64,000 bases of DNA from Variovorax paradoxus (GTDB taxonomy: Bacteria; Pseudomonadota; Gammaproteobacteria; Burkholderiales; Burkholderiaceae_C). Shown here one piece after another: positions 52,905 through 62,988 of the stretch. The stretch covers positions 62,001 through 126,000 of the forward strand of contig NZ_JAGGNU010000060.1 in assembly GCF_018614915.1 (NCBI RefSeq). The letters run 5' to 3'. The notes beneath the pieces were generated by a model. The model had not been told where the DNA came from and made no database searches. It saw nothing but the letters and a program-made list of their open reading frames with translations. The first letter of the stretch is position 1. Every line of letters begins with the position of its first letter. The position numbers were made by a program, and so were the translations under genes.

Positions 52905-53330
52905 TCACTTCTTTTGCTTCGCCGCGATCTCGTCCAGCAAGCGCTTTTCCTGCTCGCGCAGCTCGGGCGTGAACTCGGCGCCGAAGTCCTCCATCTCGAA
53001 CACCTGCCGCAGCTCGATCTCGGTGTTGTCGTCGAAGGGTGCACGCTTGAGCCATTCGATGGCTTCGTCCTTCGAGCGCACCTGCCAGAGCCAGAAGCCG
53101 GCGACCAGTTCCTTGGTCTCGCTGAAGGGCCCGTCGATCACGGTGCGCTGCTTGCCGGAGAAGCGCACCCGTGCGCCCTTCGAGCTCGGCTGCAGGCCTT
53201 CGCCCGCCAGCATCACGCCGGCCTTCACCAGTTCCTCGTTGTACTTGCCCATCTCGGTGAGCAGTTGCTGGCTCGGCATCACGCCCGCTTCCGAATCCTT
53301 GCTCGCTTTGACAATCACCATGAATCGCAT
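52905..53330 (-). CDS. YCII-related (DGPF domain) protein
   Basis: A 141-residue paralogue of 52441-52881: MRFMVIVKASKDSEAGVMPSQQLLTEMGKYNEELVKAGVMLAGEGLQPSSKGARVRFSG, then VIDGPFSETKELVAGFWLWQVRSKDEAIEWLKRAP and the C-terminal helix FTPELREQEKRLLDEIAAK. It is the first gene of the minus-strand operon 53330 to 50833 and follows a TGTCGA-type promoter. Confidence 0.9.
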   Translation of the reverse strand: MRFMVIVKASKDSEAGVMPSQQLLTEMGKYNEELVKAGVMLAGEGLQPSSKGARVRFSGKQRTVIDGPFSETKELVAGFWLWQVRSKDEAIEWLKRAPFDDNTEIELRQVFEMEDFGAEFTPELREQEKRLLDEIAAKQKK

Positions 53331-53376
53331 GTCGTTTCTCCTGGGTTGGGAGCCCGCTGGACCGGGGCTCTACCTG

Positions 53377-53406
53377 GACGTCGAAGCAGCGACGGCGGGA
53401 TCGACA
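53377..53406 (-). promoter_or_regulatory. Putative ECF42-type promoter for the YCII/DoxX/SET operon
   Basis: On the minus strand TGTCGA (53406-53401), a 17-base spacer and CGACGTC (53383-53377). The two boxes are identical to those at 50797-50826. It lies 47 bases before the first YCII gene. Confidence 0.62.
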
Positions 53407-53447
53407 AATTCGACCCGCTTTTTGTAAATATTTGTTGCTAAGAGCGT

Positions 53448-53524
53448 GGCTTCGACAAGCTCAGCCCGAACGGACGGGGTGGTCGAGCTGCCTCCACCCG
53501 TTCGCCCTGAGCCGGTCGAAGGGC
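53448..53524. repeat. REP-like inverted repeat (CTTCGACAAGCTCAGC type)
   Basis: GGCTTCGACAAGCTCAGCCC plus GAACGG (53448-53473) and CCGTTCGCCCTGAGCCGGTC plus GAAGGG (53498-53523) are imperfect inverted arms; the loop adds more pairing (ACGGGGTGG with CCACCCGT). Repeats of this CTTCGACAxGCTCAGCC kind are widespread in GC-rich Proteobacteria. It lies between the gcvP stop and the YCII promoter and could terminate the gcv transcript. Confidence 0.6.
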
Positions 53525-53532
53525 CGGCGCCA

Positions 53533-56427
<2,895 letters not shown>

Positions 56428-56451
56428 GGGCGTGTTCAGTTCTGGCGTGTT

Positions 56452-56826
56452 TTAGTTTTCGTCGGCGAATTTCTGGTACGTGGTGGCGTCGAGCAGGGCG
56501 TCGAGCTGCAAGGCGTCGCCCACCTTCACCTTGAAGAACCAGCCCGCGGTTTCGGGCGCGCTGTTGGCGAGCGAGGGATCGGCGCGCAGCGCCTCGTTGA
56601 CTTCGGTGATCTCGCCCGAGATGGGCATGAACACGTCGGCCGCGGCCTTGACCGACTCGACCACGCCGGCCACCTCGCCCTGGGCGAAGCTTTTGCCGAC
56701 GTCCGGCAGGTCGACGAAGACCACGTCGCCCAGCGCGTCCTGCGCATGGACGGTGATGCCGACGGTGGCCACGCCATCGGCGCCGGCCTGGACCCACTCG
56801 TGGTCGCGGGTGTACTTGAGGCTCAT
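56452..56826 (-). CDS. gcvH: Glycine cleavage system H protein
   Basis: A 124-residue lipoyl carrier: KYTRDHEWVQAGADGVATVGITVHAQDALGDVVFVDLPDVGKSFAQGEVAGVVESVKAAADVFMPISGEITEVN. K60 in ESVKAA is the lipoylated lysine. Normal length and complete. It shuttles the aminomethyl group between GcvP and GcvT and sits between their genes. Confidence 0.97.
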   Translation of the reverse strand: MSLKYTRDHEWVQAGADGVATVGITVHAQDALGDVVFVDLPDVGKSFAQGEVAGVVESVKAAADVFMPISGEITEVNEALRADPSLANSAPETAGWFFKVKVGDALQLDALLDATTYQKFADEN

Positions 56827-56858
56827 GAACTAGCTCCTTGCAAAAATTAATAAAGAAA

Positions 56859-58019
56859 TCAGCCGCGGTAGTAGCGGGAAGCAACGAAAGGCATGGTGCT
56901 CACTTCCATCGGCACCGGCTTGCCGCGCACGATGGCCTGGATGCGGGTGCCGGGCTCGGCATAGGCGAGCGCGACGTAGGCCATCGCGACCGGCCGGTCG
57001 ACCGTGGGGCCCAGCAGGCCGCTGGTGACCTGCCCGATGGGCACGCCCTCGAAGGATTCGAGCAGCGTGCCGTCGCGCACCGGCACGCGCTCCAGCGCCA
57101 CCAGGCCGACGCGCCTGCGCTTGAGCGTGTCGTGGTCGAGATGGCCCGCGGCGCCGCTGGCGGCCGTGAGCTGGGCCAGCACCTTCGCAGCGCCGGGGAA
57201 GCCGCCTTCGCGCGCACCGCCGGCGCGCCGCACCTTCTGGATCGCCCAGTTGAGCGAGGCTTCGACCGGCGTGGTCGTTTCATTGATGTCGTTGCCGTAG
57301 AGGCACAGCCCCGCTTCGAGCCGCAGCGAATTGCGCGCGCCCAGGCCGATGGGCTTGACCTCGGGCTGCGCCAGCAGGAGCCGCGCGAGCGCCTCGGCGT
57401 CCTTGGCGGCGACCGAGATCTCGAAGCCGTCTTCGCCGGTGTAGCCGCTGCGCGTGGCGAAAGCGGCAATGCCGCCGATCTGCACCGCGCCGCCGGTCAT
57501 GAAGACGAAGCGCTCGATGCCGGGCGACAGCCGCGCCAGCGCAGCCACGGCCTGCGGACCCTGCAGCGCCAGCAGGGCGTGGTCGGGCATCGGCAGGACC
57601 TGGCAGCGCGCGCCGATCCTGGCCTGTATGTGCGCGATGTCAACCACCTTGCAGGCGCCGTTCACGATCACGAACAACGAGTCGTGGCCCTCGTTGAAGA
57701 ACATCAGGTCGTCGAGGATGCCGCCCTCGTCGTTCAGGAGCAGGCCGTAGCGCTGCTTGCCGGGGGCGAGGCCGATCACGTCCACCGGCATCAGGCTCTC
57801 GAAGGCCGCCGCTGCATCGGGGCCGGCCAGGCGCAACTGGCCCATGTGGGAAATGTCGAACAGGCCGGCGGCCTCGCGCGTGTGCTTGTGCTCGGCCATC
57901 AGGCCGGCGGGGTACTGCACCGGCATCGAGTAGCCCGCGAACGGCACCATGCGGGCGCCGAGCGCCACGTGCAGATCATGGAGCGGGGTCTTTTGCAGAT
58001 CGTCGGAAGCGGAGGCCAA
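56859..58019 (-). CDS. gcvT: Glycine cleavage system aminomethyltransferase, T-protein
   Basis: A 386-residue T-protein from TTG 58019. KTPLHDLHVALGARMVPFAGYSMPVQYPAGLMAEHKHTREAAGLFDISHMGQLRL is the family N-terminus, with the catalytic aspartate in FDISHMG; RSGYTGEDGFEI and GLGARNSLRLEAGLCLYGND follow. It transfers the C1 unit to tetrahydrofolate. The frame is open to ATG 58064, but that codon lies three bases beyond the riboswitch stem and the added residues (MATMSWIW..) resemble no T-protein. TTG 58019 has GGAG six bases upstream, so I prefer it. First gene of gcvTHP. Confidence 0.92.
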   Translation of the reverse strand: MASASDDLQKTPLHDLHVALGARMVPFAGYSMPVQYPAGLMAEHKHTREAAGLFDISHMGQLRLAGPDAAAAFESLMPVDVIGLAPGKQRYGLLLNDEGGILDDLMFFNEGHDSLFVIVNGACKVVDIAHIQARIGARCQVLPMPDHALLALQGPQAVAALARLSPGIERFVFMTGGAVQIGGIAAFATRSGYTGEDGFEISVAAKDAEALARLLLAQPEVKPIGLGARNSLRLEAGLCLYGNDINETTTPVEASLNWAIQKVRRAGGAREGGFPGAAKVLAQLTAASGAAGHLDHDTLKRRRVGLVALERVPVRDGTLLESFEGVPIGQVTSGLLGPTVDRPVAMAYVALAYAEPGTRIQAIVRGKPVPMEVSTMPFVASRYYRG

Positions 58020-58067
58020 GGCACTCTCCAAAGGGGCAGTCCAGATCCATGACATTGTTGCCATGGG

Positions 58068-58287
58068 CCACCCCTGCTGTCCGCTTTACCTGAGAGATTC
58101 GCCCCACGATCGGGGTTTGCTCCTTCGGTGGACGGCAATCCGAACGAAATGCCGTCTCTCTCCAGCAAGGAAACGCCCGGAAAACAGGGCGTTTCGTCAG
58201 TCCTTTTGCCTGAGCGTTCGGGCCCGTTCTTCGAGGGGACCTGCGCCTTCGGCGGCCCCGCGCTGCGAGGCTCTCTCCTGACCCGTC
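58068..58287 (-). promoter_or_regulatory. Tandem glycine riboswitch
   Basis: Both conserved aptamer cores are readable on the minus strand: GTCAGGAGAGAGCC..CTCAGGCAAAAGGACTGAC (about 58283-58197), and GCTGGAGAGAGAC..CTCTCAGGTAAAGCGGACAGC (about 58170-58070). P1 stems are GTCAG/CTGAC and TGCTG/CAGCA. A nine-pair hairpin (GAAACGCCC with GGGCGTTTC, 58169-58194) sits between the aptamers. It lies directly before gcvT and should switch glycine cleavage on when glycine is abundant. A TTACACT -10-like box (58290-58296) lies at its 5' edge. Confidence 0.93.
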
Positions 58288-58318
58288 CGAGTGTAAGGGA
58301 TGCGCGCGCCCAGGCCGC

Positions 58319-59227
58319 TCAGGAGCGCTCCAGGCGCAGCCGCCTGAGCAGAAACTTCTCCCAGAGCTTGTCGGAGATGAGCTGCAACGAACTGCGCACG
58401 TGGGCCCTGGCATTGCGCGCGTCGTAGGGCGAGCGGATATCGGCGCCCAACTGCCGCGCCCGCAGGCTCAGCATGCTCTCGGAGAGGCAGCAGCGCGCCT
58501 TCATGCGCAGGTCGTCGAAGTTTTGCGACGACAGGGGACTGGCCTTGTGCCACTCGTGGGACCACTTGAACCGGCGCTGCCGGGACGGGTCGCTCTCGTC
58601 CTTGATGAGCCAGGCTGACACGAAATCGACATAGGCCTCGTCGACGGTGTCGCGAAACAGACGGTGCGCAGGTTCGAAGCTGTCGTACACCAGCGAGTCC
58701 AGCAACTCGTTACCCGGCGAGAGCGTGCCGAGCTTGCGGCGCAGGCTGCCGTTCATCGCAAAGCAGTAGGTCGAGACCCATTCGAGCAGGGGGCCGAGCG
58801 GCGTCATGGTCGAGCGCGGAAAGTCGTTGATCTCGCCGAAGAGCCACGGTCCCGGATGCAGCCCCAGCCTCGCGATCTCGCTGCCGAAGCCGGCCATCCT
58901 GCGCTTGCTCCATGCGTGGTTTCGCGCCACGGTGTCGTTCGAGAAGATCCAGACATCGGGCTCGTCGCCCTCGGCCAGCAGCGCGGCCACGCCCGTGTCC
59001 CAGCCGGAGAACTCGCGGTTGGAGTTATCGCCCGCGATGATGAAGCCGGTGTCGAATTCCGCATCGCGGAAGGGCTCGCCCGCCGTGGTCCTTGCGTTGT
59101 CGACGATCGCGAGGGCGAAGCGGTCGCCCTCCCTGGCCAGTTGCCTTCGCAGCCCGGTCAGGACCTGAAGCGAATGATCACGGTACTGGGTCCCGTATTC
59201 CAGATGAACAAAACCGTAGCTCGTCAT
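58319..59227 (-). CDS. Uncharacterised protein, possibly glycosyltransferase-like
   Basis: A 302-residue protein I cannot name with confidence. Early residues TSYGFVHLEYGTQYRDHSLQVLTGLRRQL and RFALAIVDNA look like the first beta-alpha units of a GT-A fold; FIIAGDNSNREFSGWDTGVAALLAEGDEPDVWIFSNDTV resembles the N-x-G-x-D-x-G-A-W stretch of rhamnan-synthesis-type glycosyltransferases. The C-terminus is rich in R and L. No signal peptide or membrane segment. ATG 59227 is chosen; a longer frame upstream adds arginine-rich sequence. It stands alone upstream of the riboswitch, and the gcv promoter probably overlaps its end. Confidence 0.7.
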   Translation of the reverse strand: MTSYGFVHLEYGTQYRDHSLQVLTGLRRQLAREGDRFALAIVDNARTTAGEPFRDAEFDTGFIIAGDNSNREFSGWDTGVAALLAEGDEPDVWIFSNDTVARNHAWSKRRMAGFGSEIARLGLHPGPWLFGEINDFPRSTMTPLGPLLEWVSTYCFAMNGSLRRKLGTLSPGNELLDSLVYDSFEPAHRLFRDTVDEAYVDFVSAWLIKDESDPSRQRRFKWSHEWHKASPLSSQNFDDLRMKARCCLSESMLSLRARQLGADIRSPYDARNARAHVRSSLQLISDKLWEKFLLRRLRLERS

Positions 59228-59365
59228 GTCTGATTTCAGAAAGGAAGAGATTGGCGGTGTACGAGCCCGGGGCGCGCAACGCAAAGGCGGGAAGTATGGG
59301 CGAGTATGACTCCTCGGGTCGTCAGTCGAGACGCCGAGTTCGGGCGCACGCCCTTCGAGGCGATT

Positions 59366-59875
59366 TCAATGGCCCCCTTGAGGCGGCAGCAGCTTGCCGA
59401 TGCGCTCGCGGATCGAGGTGGCGCGCTCGGCGCCGGCGATCTTTTCGATCTCTGCGAGCATGGCGGAGGCGGCGGCCAGCATCGTGTCGCGTTCGCGCGC
59501 CTCGCGCAGCAGCTCGCGAAACTGCCCGGCCAGCATCGGATCGCGCCTGACGAACATGCGTTCGCACAGGTCGAACAGAAACATTCGCGTGGTGGCGAGC
59601 GAACGCTTGCCGTCGAACACGTCGGCCGCCACCGCCGGCTCGGCGTCCGGCTCGGTGGCTTGCGGGGCCATCGGTTGCGCATGCAGCAGATAGCCTTCCT
59701 GCACCAGGTGCAGCGCCACGCGGCCGGCTTCGTCGCGGCTGCCGAAGAGTTGGCCGAAGTCGGTCACCGAGCGCTGGCCGTCGGCCATCAGCAGCAGCGC
59801 GCGCTCGCGCTGGCCCAGCGCGCGGCGGCCCGGCTGGAGTTCTTGGTGCGCCTTGTCGGTCTTGATGAGGAACAT
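59366..59875 (-). CDS. Uncharacterised protein, about 169 residues
   Basis: The protein starts MFLIKTDKAHQELQPGRRALGQRERALLLMADGQRSVTDFGQLFGSRDEAGRVALHLVQEGYLL, which looks like a small winged-helix or sensor-like helical domain. It ends in a long amphipathic helix region (FLFDLCERMFVRRDPMLAGQFRELLREARERDTMLAAASAML). No enzyme motif, signal peptide or membrane segment is visible. ATG 59875 is preferred because the upstream extension is proline/arginine-rich. It lies between the GT-like gene and the TRAP operon, all on the minus strand. I do not recognise the family. Confidence 0.65.
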   Translation of the reverse strand: MFLIKTDKAHQELQPGRRALGQRERALLLMADGQRSVTDFGQLFGSRDEAGRVALHLVQEGYLLHAQPMAPQATEPDAEPAVAADVFDGKRSLATTRMFLFDLCERMFVRRDPMLAGQFRELLREARERDTMLAAASAMLAEIEKIAGAERATSIRERIGKLLPPQGGH

Positions 59876-59914
59876 GGATGCTCGGGCATTCGGAGGGGAG
59901 CGCCGGAGCATCGG

Positions 59915-59954
59915 CCAGCCGCATGACACCCCGGTGAAAGGGGTGCCGCCGGCT
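59915..59954 (-). terminator. Hairpin after the dctPQM operon
   Basis: CACCCC (59927-59932) pairs with GGGGTG (59940-59945) around a seven-base loop, and CAGCCG (59915-59920) with CGGCTG (59949-59954) outside. It begins five bases after the dctM stop. There is no T-run, so it may slow or protect the transcript but not end it on its own. Confidence 0.4.
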
Positions 59955-59959
59955 GTGAA

Positions 59960-61237
59960 CTACTTCGCGTAAACGAGGTCGCGCAGGCCCAGCGAGATGC
60001 CGGGCACGTAGGTGATCACCATCAGGCAGGCCAGGATCACGAGCACGAAGGGCACCAGGTCCTTGACGATGCGGTCCAGCGAGATGCGCGCCACCGTGCA
60101 GGCGGCGAACAGGTTCACGCCGAAGGGCGGCGTGATCATGCCGAGCGCGAGGTTCACCACCATCACCAGGCCGAAGTGCACCGGGTCGATGCCGAAATGC
60201 ATCGCCACCGGCGCGAGGATCGGCGCCAGCACGATGATGGCCGCGCTGGTCTCGATGAACATGCCGATCACGAACAGCGCTGCATTCACGCCCAGGAGGA
60301 ACATCGCGGGCGACTTCAGCACGTCTTGGAGCCAGTGGCCGATGGCTTCGGGCACGCCGGCGCGCGTGATCAGGAACGCGAACAGGCCGGCGTTGGCGAT
60401 GATGAACATGATCACCGACGAGGAGATCACCGACTTGCGCAGCACCGCATAGAGCTGCGCCGGCTTGATCTCGCGGTAGATCAGCATGCCGACCACCAGC
60501 GCGTACAGCACGGCCACGGCCGAGGCTTCGGTGGGCGTGAAGATCCCGCCATAGATGCCGCCGAGGATGATGACCGGCATCAAGAGCGCCCAGCCGGCGC
60601 GCCAGGTCGCGATGCCGACGCCGAGCCGGCCGTCGCCGTCGTTCTTGCCCAGGCCCTTGATCTTGCAATAGACGTACACGAAGGCCATCAGTGCGAGGCT
60701 GATCAGGATGCCGGGGCCGAAGCCGGCGATGAAGAGCTCGCCGATCGACACCTCGGCGCTCACGCCGTAGAGGATCATCGGGATCGAGGGCGGGATGATC
60801 ACGCCCAGCTCGGCGCTGGTGGCCTGCAGCGCGGCCGCGTAGCTGGTGGGGTAGCCGTGCTTGATCAGCGCCGGGATCAGGATCGCGCCGATGGCGAAGG
60901 TGGTGGCCACCGAGGAGCCCGACACCGCGGCGAAGATCATGCAGGTCAGCACGCAGGTCATCGGCAGTCCGCCCTGGACGCCGCCGACCAGGCTTTTCGC
61001 GAACTCGACCAGCCGGCGCGAGATGCCGCCGGTTTCCATCAGGTTGCCGGCCAGGATGAAGAAGGGGATGGCCGCGAGCGGAAACTTGTTGACCGCGTTG
61101 AACATCTCCTTGACGGAGATCAGCATGTTGGCGTTCGACACCTGGATGCCGACGACCGAGGCGAGCCCGATCGAGACTGCGACGGAGATGGTGAGTGCGA
61201 AGCACACCACCATGGTGGCGATCATGGTGGCGCTCAT
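59960..61237 (-). CDS. TRAP transporter large permease (DctM family)
   Basis: A 425-residue channel subunit: AIPFFILAGNLMETGGISRRLVEFAKSLVG, VSGSSVATTFAIGAILIPALIKHGY, LGVIIPPSIPMILYGVSAEVSIGELF and LALGMITPPFGVNLFAACTVA are DctM landmarks. It is third in the minus-strand order dctP-dctQ-dctM, separated from dctQ by 79 bases that hold an intergenic repeat. The system imports a carboxylate; the specific solute is unknown. It belongs to a different DctM subgroup from the copy at 29611-30891. Confidence 0.92.
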   Translation of the reverse strand: MSATMIATMVVCFALTISVAVSIGLASVVGIQVSNANMLISVKEMFNAVNKFPLAAIPFFILAGNLMETGGISRRLVEFAKSLVGGVQGGLPMTCVLTCMIFAAVSGSSVATTFAIGAILIPALIKHGYPTSYAAALQATSAELGVIIPPSIPMILYGVSAEVSIGELFIAGFGPGILISLALMAFVYVYCKIKGLGKNDGDGRLGVGIATWRAGWALLMPVIILGGIYGGIFTPTEASAVAVLYALVVGMLIYREIKPAQLYAVLRKSVISSSVIMFIIANAGLFAFLITRAGVPEAIGHWLQDVLKSPAMFLLGVNAALFVIGMFIETSAAIIVLAPILAPVAMHFGIDPVHFGLVMVVNLALGMITPPFGVNLFAACTVARISLDRIVKDLVPFVLVILACLMVITYVPGISLGLRDLVYAK

Positions 61238-61240
61238 AGG

Positions 61241-61316
61241 ACCCCCACGCTTGTCACTTCGTGTACTGCGCTGCCCCCCGAGGGGGCCTTCGCGCCTTTG
61301 GGCGGCCAGGCGGCGC
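61241..61316. repeat. Comamonadaceae-type intergenic repeat (second copy)
   Basis: CCCCCACGCTTGTCACTTCG then TGTACTGCGCTGCCCCCCGA and GGGGGCC: the same landmarks as the repeat at 8632-8685, with a CCCCC/GGGGG hairpin. It fills the gap between dctQ and dctM. In both places it lies inside a transport operon. Confidence 0.5.
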
Positions 61317-61811
61317 TCATTGCGCAGTCTCCAGTTCATGCCGCTGCGGATCGAGGAGGTTCGCGACGATGCCGACAACGCAGAACAGCCCGCCCACCGG
61401 CATCGCCACGTAGGCCCAGAACATCGAGATCGATTCGAGGCCGGCCATCGACTGCACGCCGCCGCGCTTCGCGTAGTCCCAGCCCCACCAGATGATGACG
61501 GTGATGAGCAGCAGCGCGGCCAGGCATACCAGCCAGTCGAGCACGCGCCGCAGCTTCGGCGGGCTCCAGCGGTACAGCACGTCGACGCTGACCATCGCGC
61601 CCTGGCGGAAGGCGGTCGGGATGCCCATGAACACCATCCAGATCAGGCTGATGCGGATCAGGATCTCGGACCATTCGGCGGGTTGCTCGAGCACGAAGCG
61701 GGTGATGATCTGGAACACGCCGAGGGCGGAGGCGATCACCAGCATCAGGCAGGCGATCGCCATCGCGGCCGACGTGGTCCAGCGATCGAGTCGGAGGAAA
61801 GCGGTTTTCAT
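61317..61811 (-). CDS. TRAP transporter small permease (DctQ family)
   Basis: A 164-residue protein with four membrane segments: AMAIACLMLVIASALGVFQIITRFVLEQPAEWSEILIRISLIWMVFMGIPTAFRQGAMVSVDVLYRW, then LDWLVCLAALLLITVIIWWG and FWAYVAMPVGGLFCVVGIVANLL. ATG 61811 is chosen over an upstream ATG at 61835. It lies 87 bases after dctP. Confidence 0.88.
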   Translation of the reverse strand: MKTAFLRLDRWTTSAAMAIACLMLVIASALGVFQIITRFVLEQPAEWSEILIRISLIWMVFMGIPTAFRQGAMVSVDVLYRWSPPKLRRVLDWLVCLAALLLITVIIWWGWDYAKRGGVQSMAGLESISMFWAYVAMPVGGLFCVVGIVANLLDPQRHELETAQ

Positions 61812-61898
61812 GGACGCATGGGAAAAGTCGAACAAAAAAACGCCCGCCAGCCAGGCTGCGCGGGCGTGTGCTGCCGCGAACGCGTCGCGGCGGCGCTG

Positions 61899-62870
61899 TC
61901 ATTTGTAGTCGCGGATCTTGTCGAGATTGGCCTTGCCGAACTGCTTCTCGAAGTCGGCGTTGACCGGGGCCAGCATGCTGACGAACTTGGCCTTGTCGAC
62001 GGTCTCGATCACCGTCATGCCCTGGGCGCGCAGTTCCTTCACGCCGTTGGCGTCGTCCTGGTCGACGCGGTCGCGGTTGGCTTTCGCGGCCACCTTGGCG
62101 GCTTCGAGGAAGGCGGTCTTGTCTGCCGCGCCGAGCTTGTCGAAGGCGGCCTTGTTCATCACGAAGACACAGGGCGAATAGACGTGGCCGGTCAGCGAGA
62201 GGTGCTTCTGCACCTGCGAGAACTTTGCCGCCATGATCACCGGCAGCGGGTTCTCCTGGCCGTCGACCGTGCCCTGCTGCAGCGCCGTGAACACTTCGGG
62301 GAAGGCCATCGGCGTGGTGATGATGCCCAGGCCCTTGTAGGCCGCGATGTGCACCGGGTTCTCCATCGTGCGCATCTTCAGGCCCTTGAGGTCCTCGGGG
62401 CCCTTCACGTCGCGCTTGCTGTTGGTCATGTGGCGAAAGCCGTTCTCGGCCCAGGCCAGCGCCTTGAAGCCCTTGGCGTCGAACTTGGTCAGGAGCTCCT
62501 GGCCGATCGGGCCATCGAGCACGGCGCGCGCATGGGCCTTGTCGCGGAACAGGAAGGGAACGTCGAGGATCTTGGTCTCGGGCACGAAGTTGGGCACCGG
62601 GCCGGTGGAGGAGAAGGCGAGCTCCTGCGTGCCGAGCTGCACCGCCTCGATCGATTCACGCTCGCCGCCCAGTGAACCGTTGTAGAAGGTCTCGATCTTG
62701 TAGCGGCCGTTGGTGCGCGCCGCGACTTCCTTGGCAAAGGTGTCGATGGCCACGCCCTGGTGCGAGTTCTGCGCCGTCGAAATGCTGATCTTCATGGCGG
62801 TCTGCGCGAATGCGGCGCATGCCATACCGAGGCCGAGGACCAGGCCGGCGGCCAGTCGGTTCAACTTCAT
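61899..62870 (-). CDS. TRAP transporter substrate-binding protein (DctP family)
   Basis: A 323-residue periplasmic protein; signal peptide MKLNRLAAGLVLGLGMACAAFA. Mature landmarks: KISISTAQNSHQGVAIDTFAKEVAARTNGRYKIETFYNGSLGGERESIEAVQLGTQELAFSSTGP and ENGFRHMTNSKRDVKGPEDLKGLKMRTMENP with the ligand-binding arginine. AGGAG lies eight bases before ATG 62870. First gene of the third TRAP system in the window; only distantly like the two DctP proteins at 27545 and 30932. Confidence 0.9.
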   Translation of the reverse strand: MKLNRLAAGLVLGLGMACAAFAQTAMKISISTAQNSHQGVAIDTFAKEVAARTNGRYKIETFYNGSLGGERESIEAVQLGTQELAFSSTGPVPNFVPETKILDVPFLFRDKAHARAVLDGPIGQELLTKFDAKGFKALAWAENGFRHMTNSKRDVKGPEDLKGLKMRTMENPVHIAAYKGLGIITTPMAFPEVFTALQQGTVDGQENPLPVIMAAKFSQVQKHLSLTGHVYSPCVFVMNKAAFDKLGAADKTAFLEAAKVAAKANRDRVDQDDANGVKELRAQGMTVIETVDKAKFVSMLAPVNADFEKQFGKANLDKIRDYK

Positions 62871-62888
62871 CTTGGAGTCTCCTGTGCG

Positions 62889-62918
62889 ATTAACGTCAAA
62901 CGTATGACTATGCATCAA
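62889..62918 (-). promoter_or_regulatory. Possible promoter of the dctPQM operon
   Basis: On the minus strand TTGATG (62918-62913), an 18-base spacer and GTTAAT (62894-62889). Both boxes match consensus at four of six bases and the region is AT-rich compared with its surroundings. The ATG is 19 bases downstream of the -10 box. Confidence 0.35.
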
Positions 62919-62988
62919 TGGAGGCCTTCACAGCGTCAGGACTTTCACGGACGTGGGATGTGTCTTGTTCCCTCCGGACCGGCCGCCG

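Noticed and set aside
58019..58064. ATG 58064 as the gcvT start
   Set aside because: It is three bases past the riboswitch P1 stem and adds residues unlike any T-protein; TTG 58019 has a better ribosome binding site. Not fully excluded.
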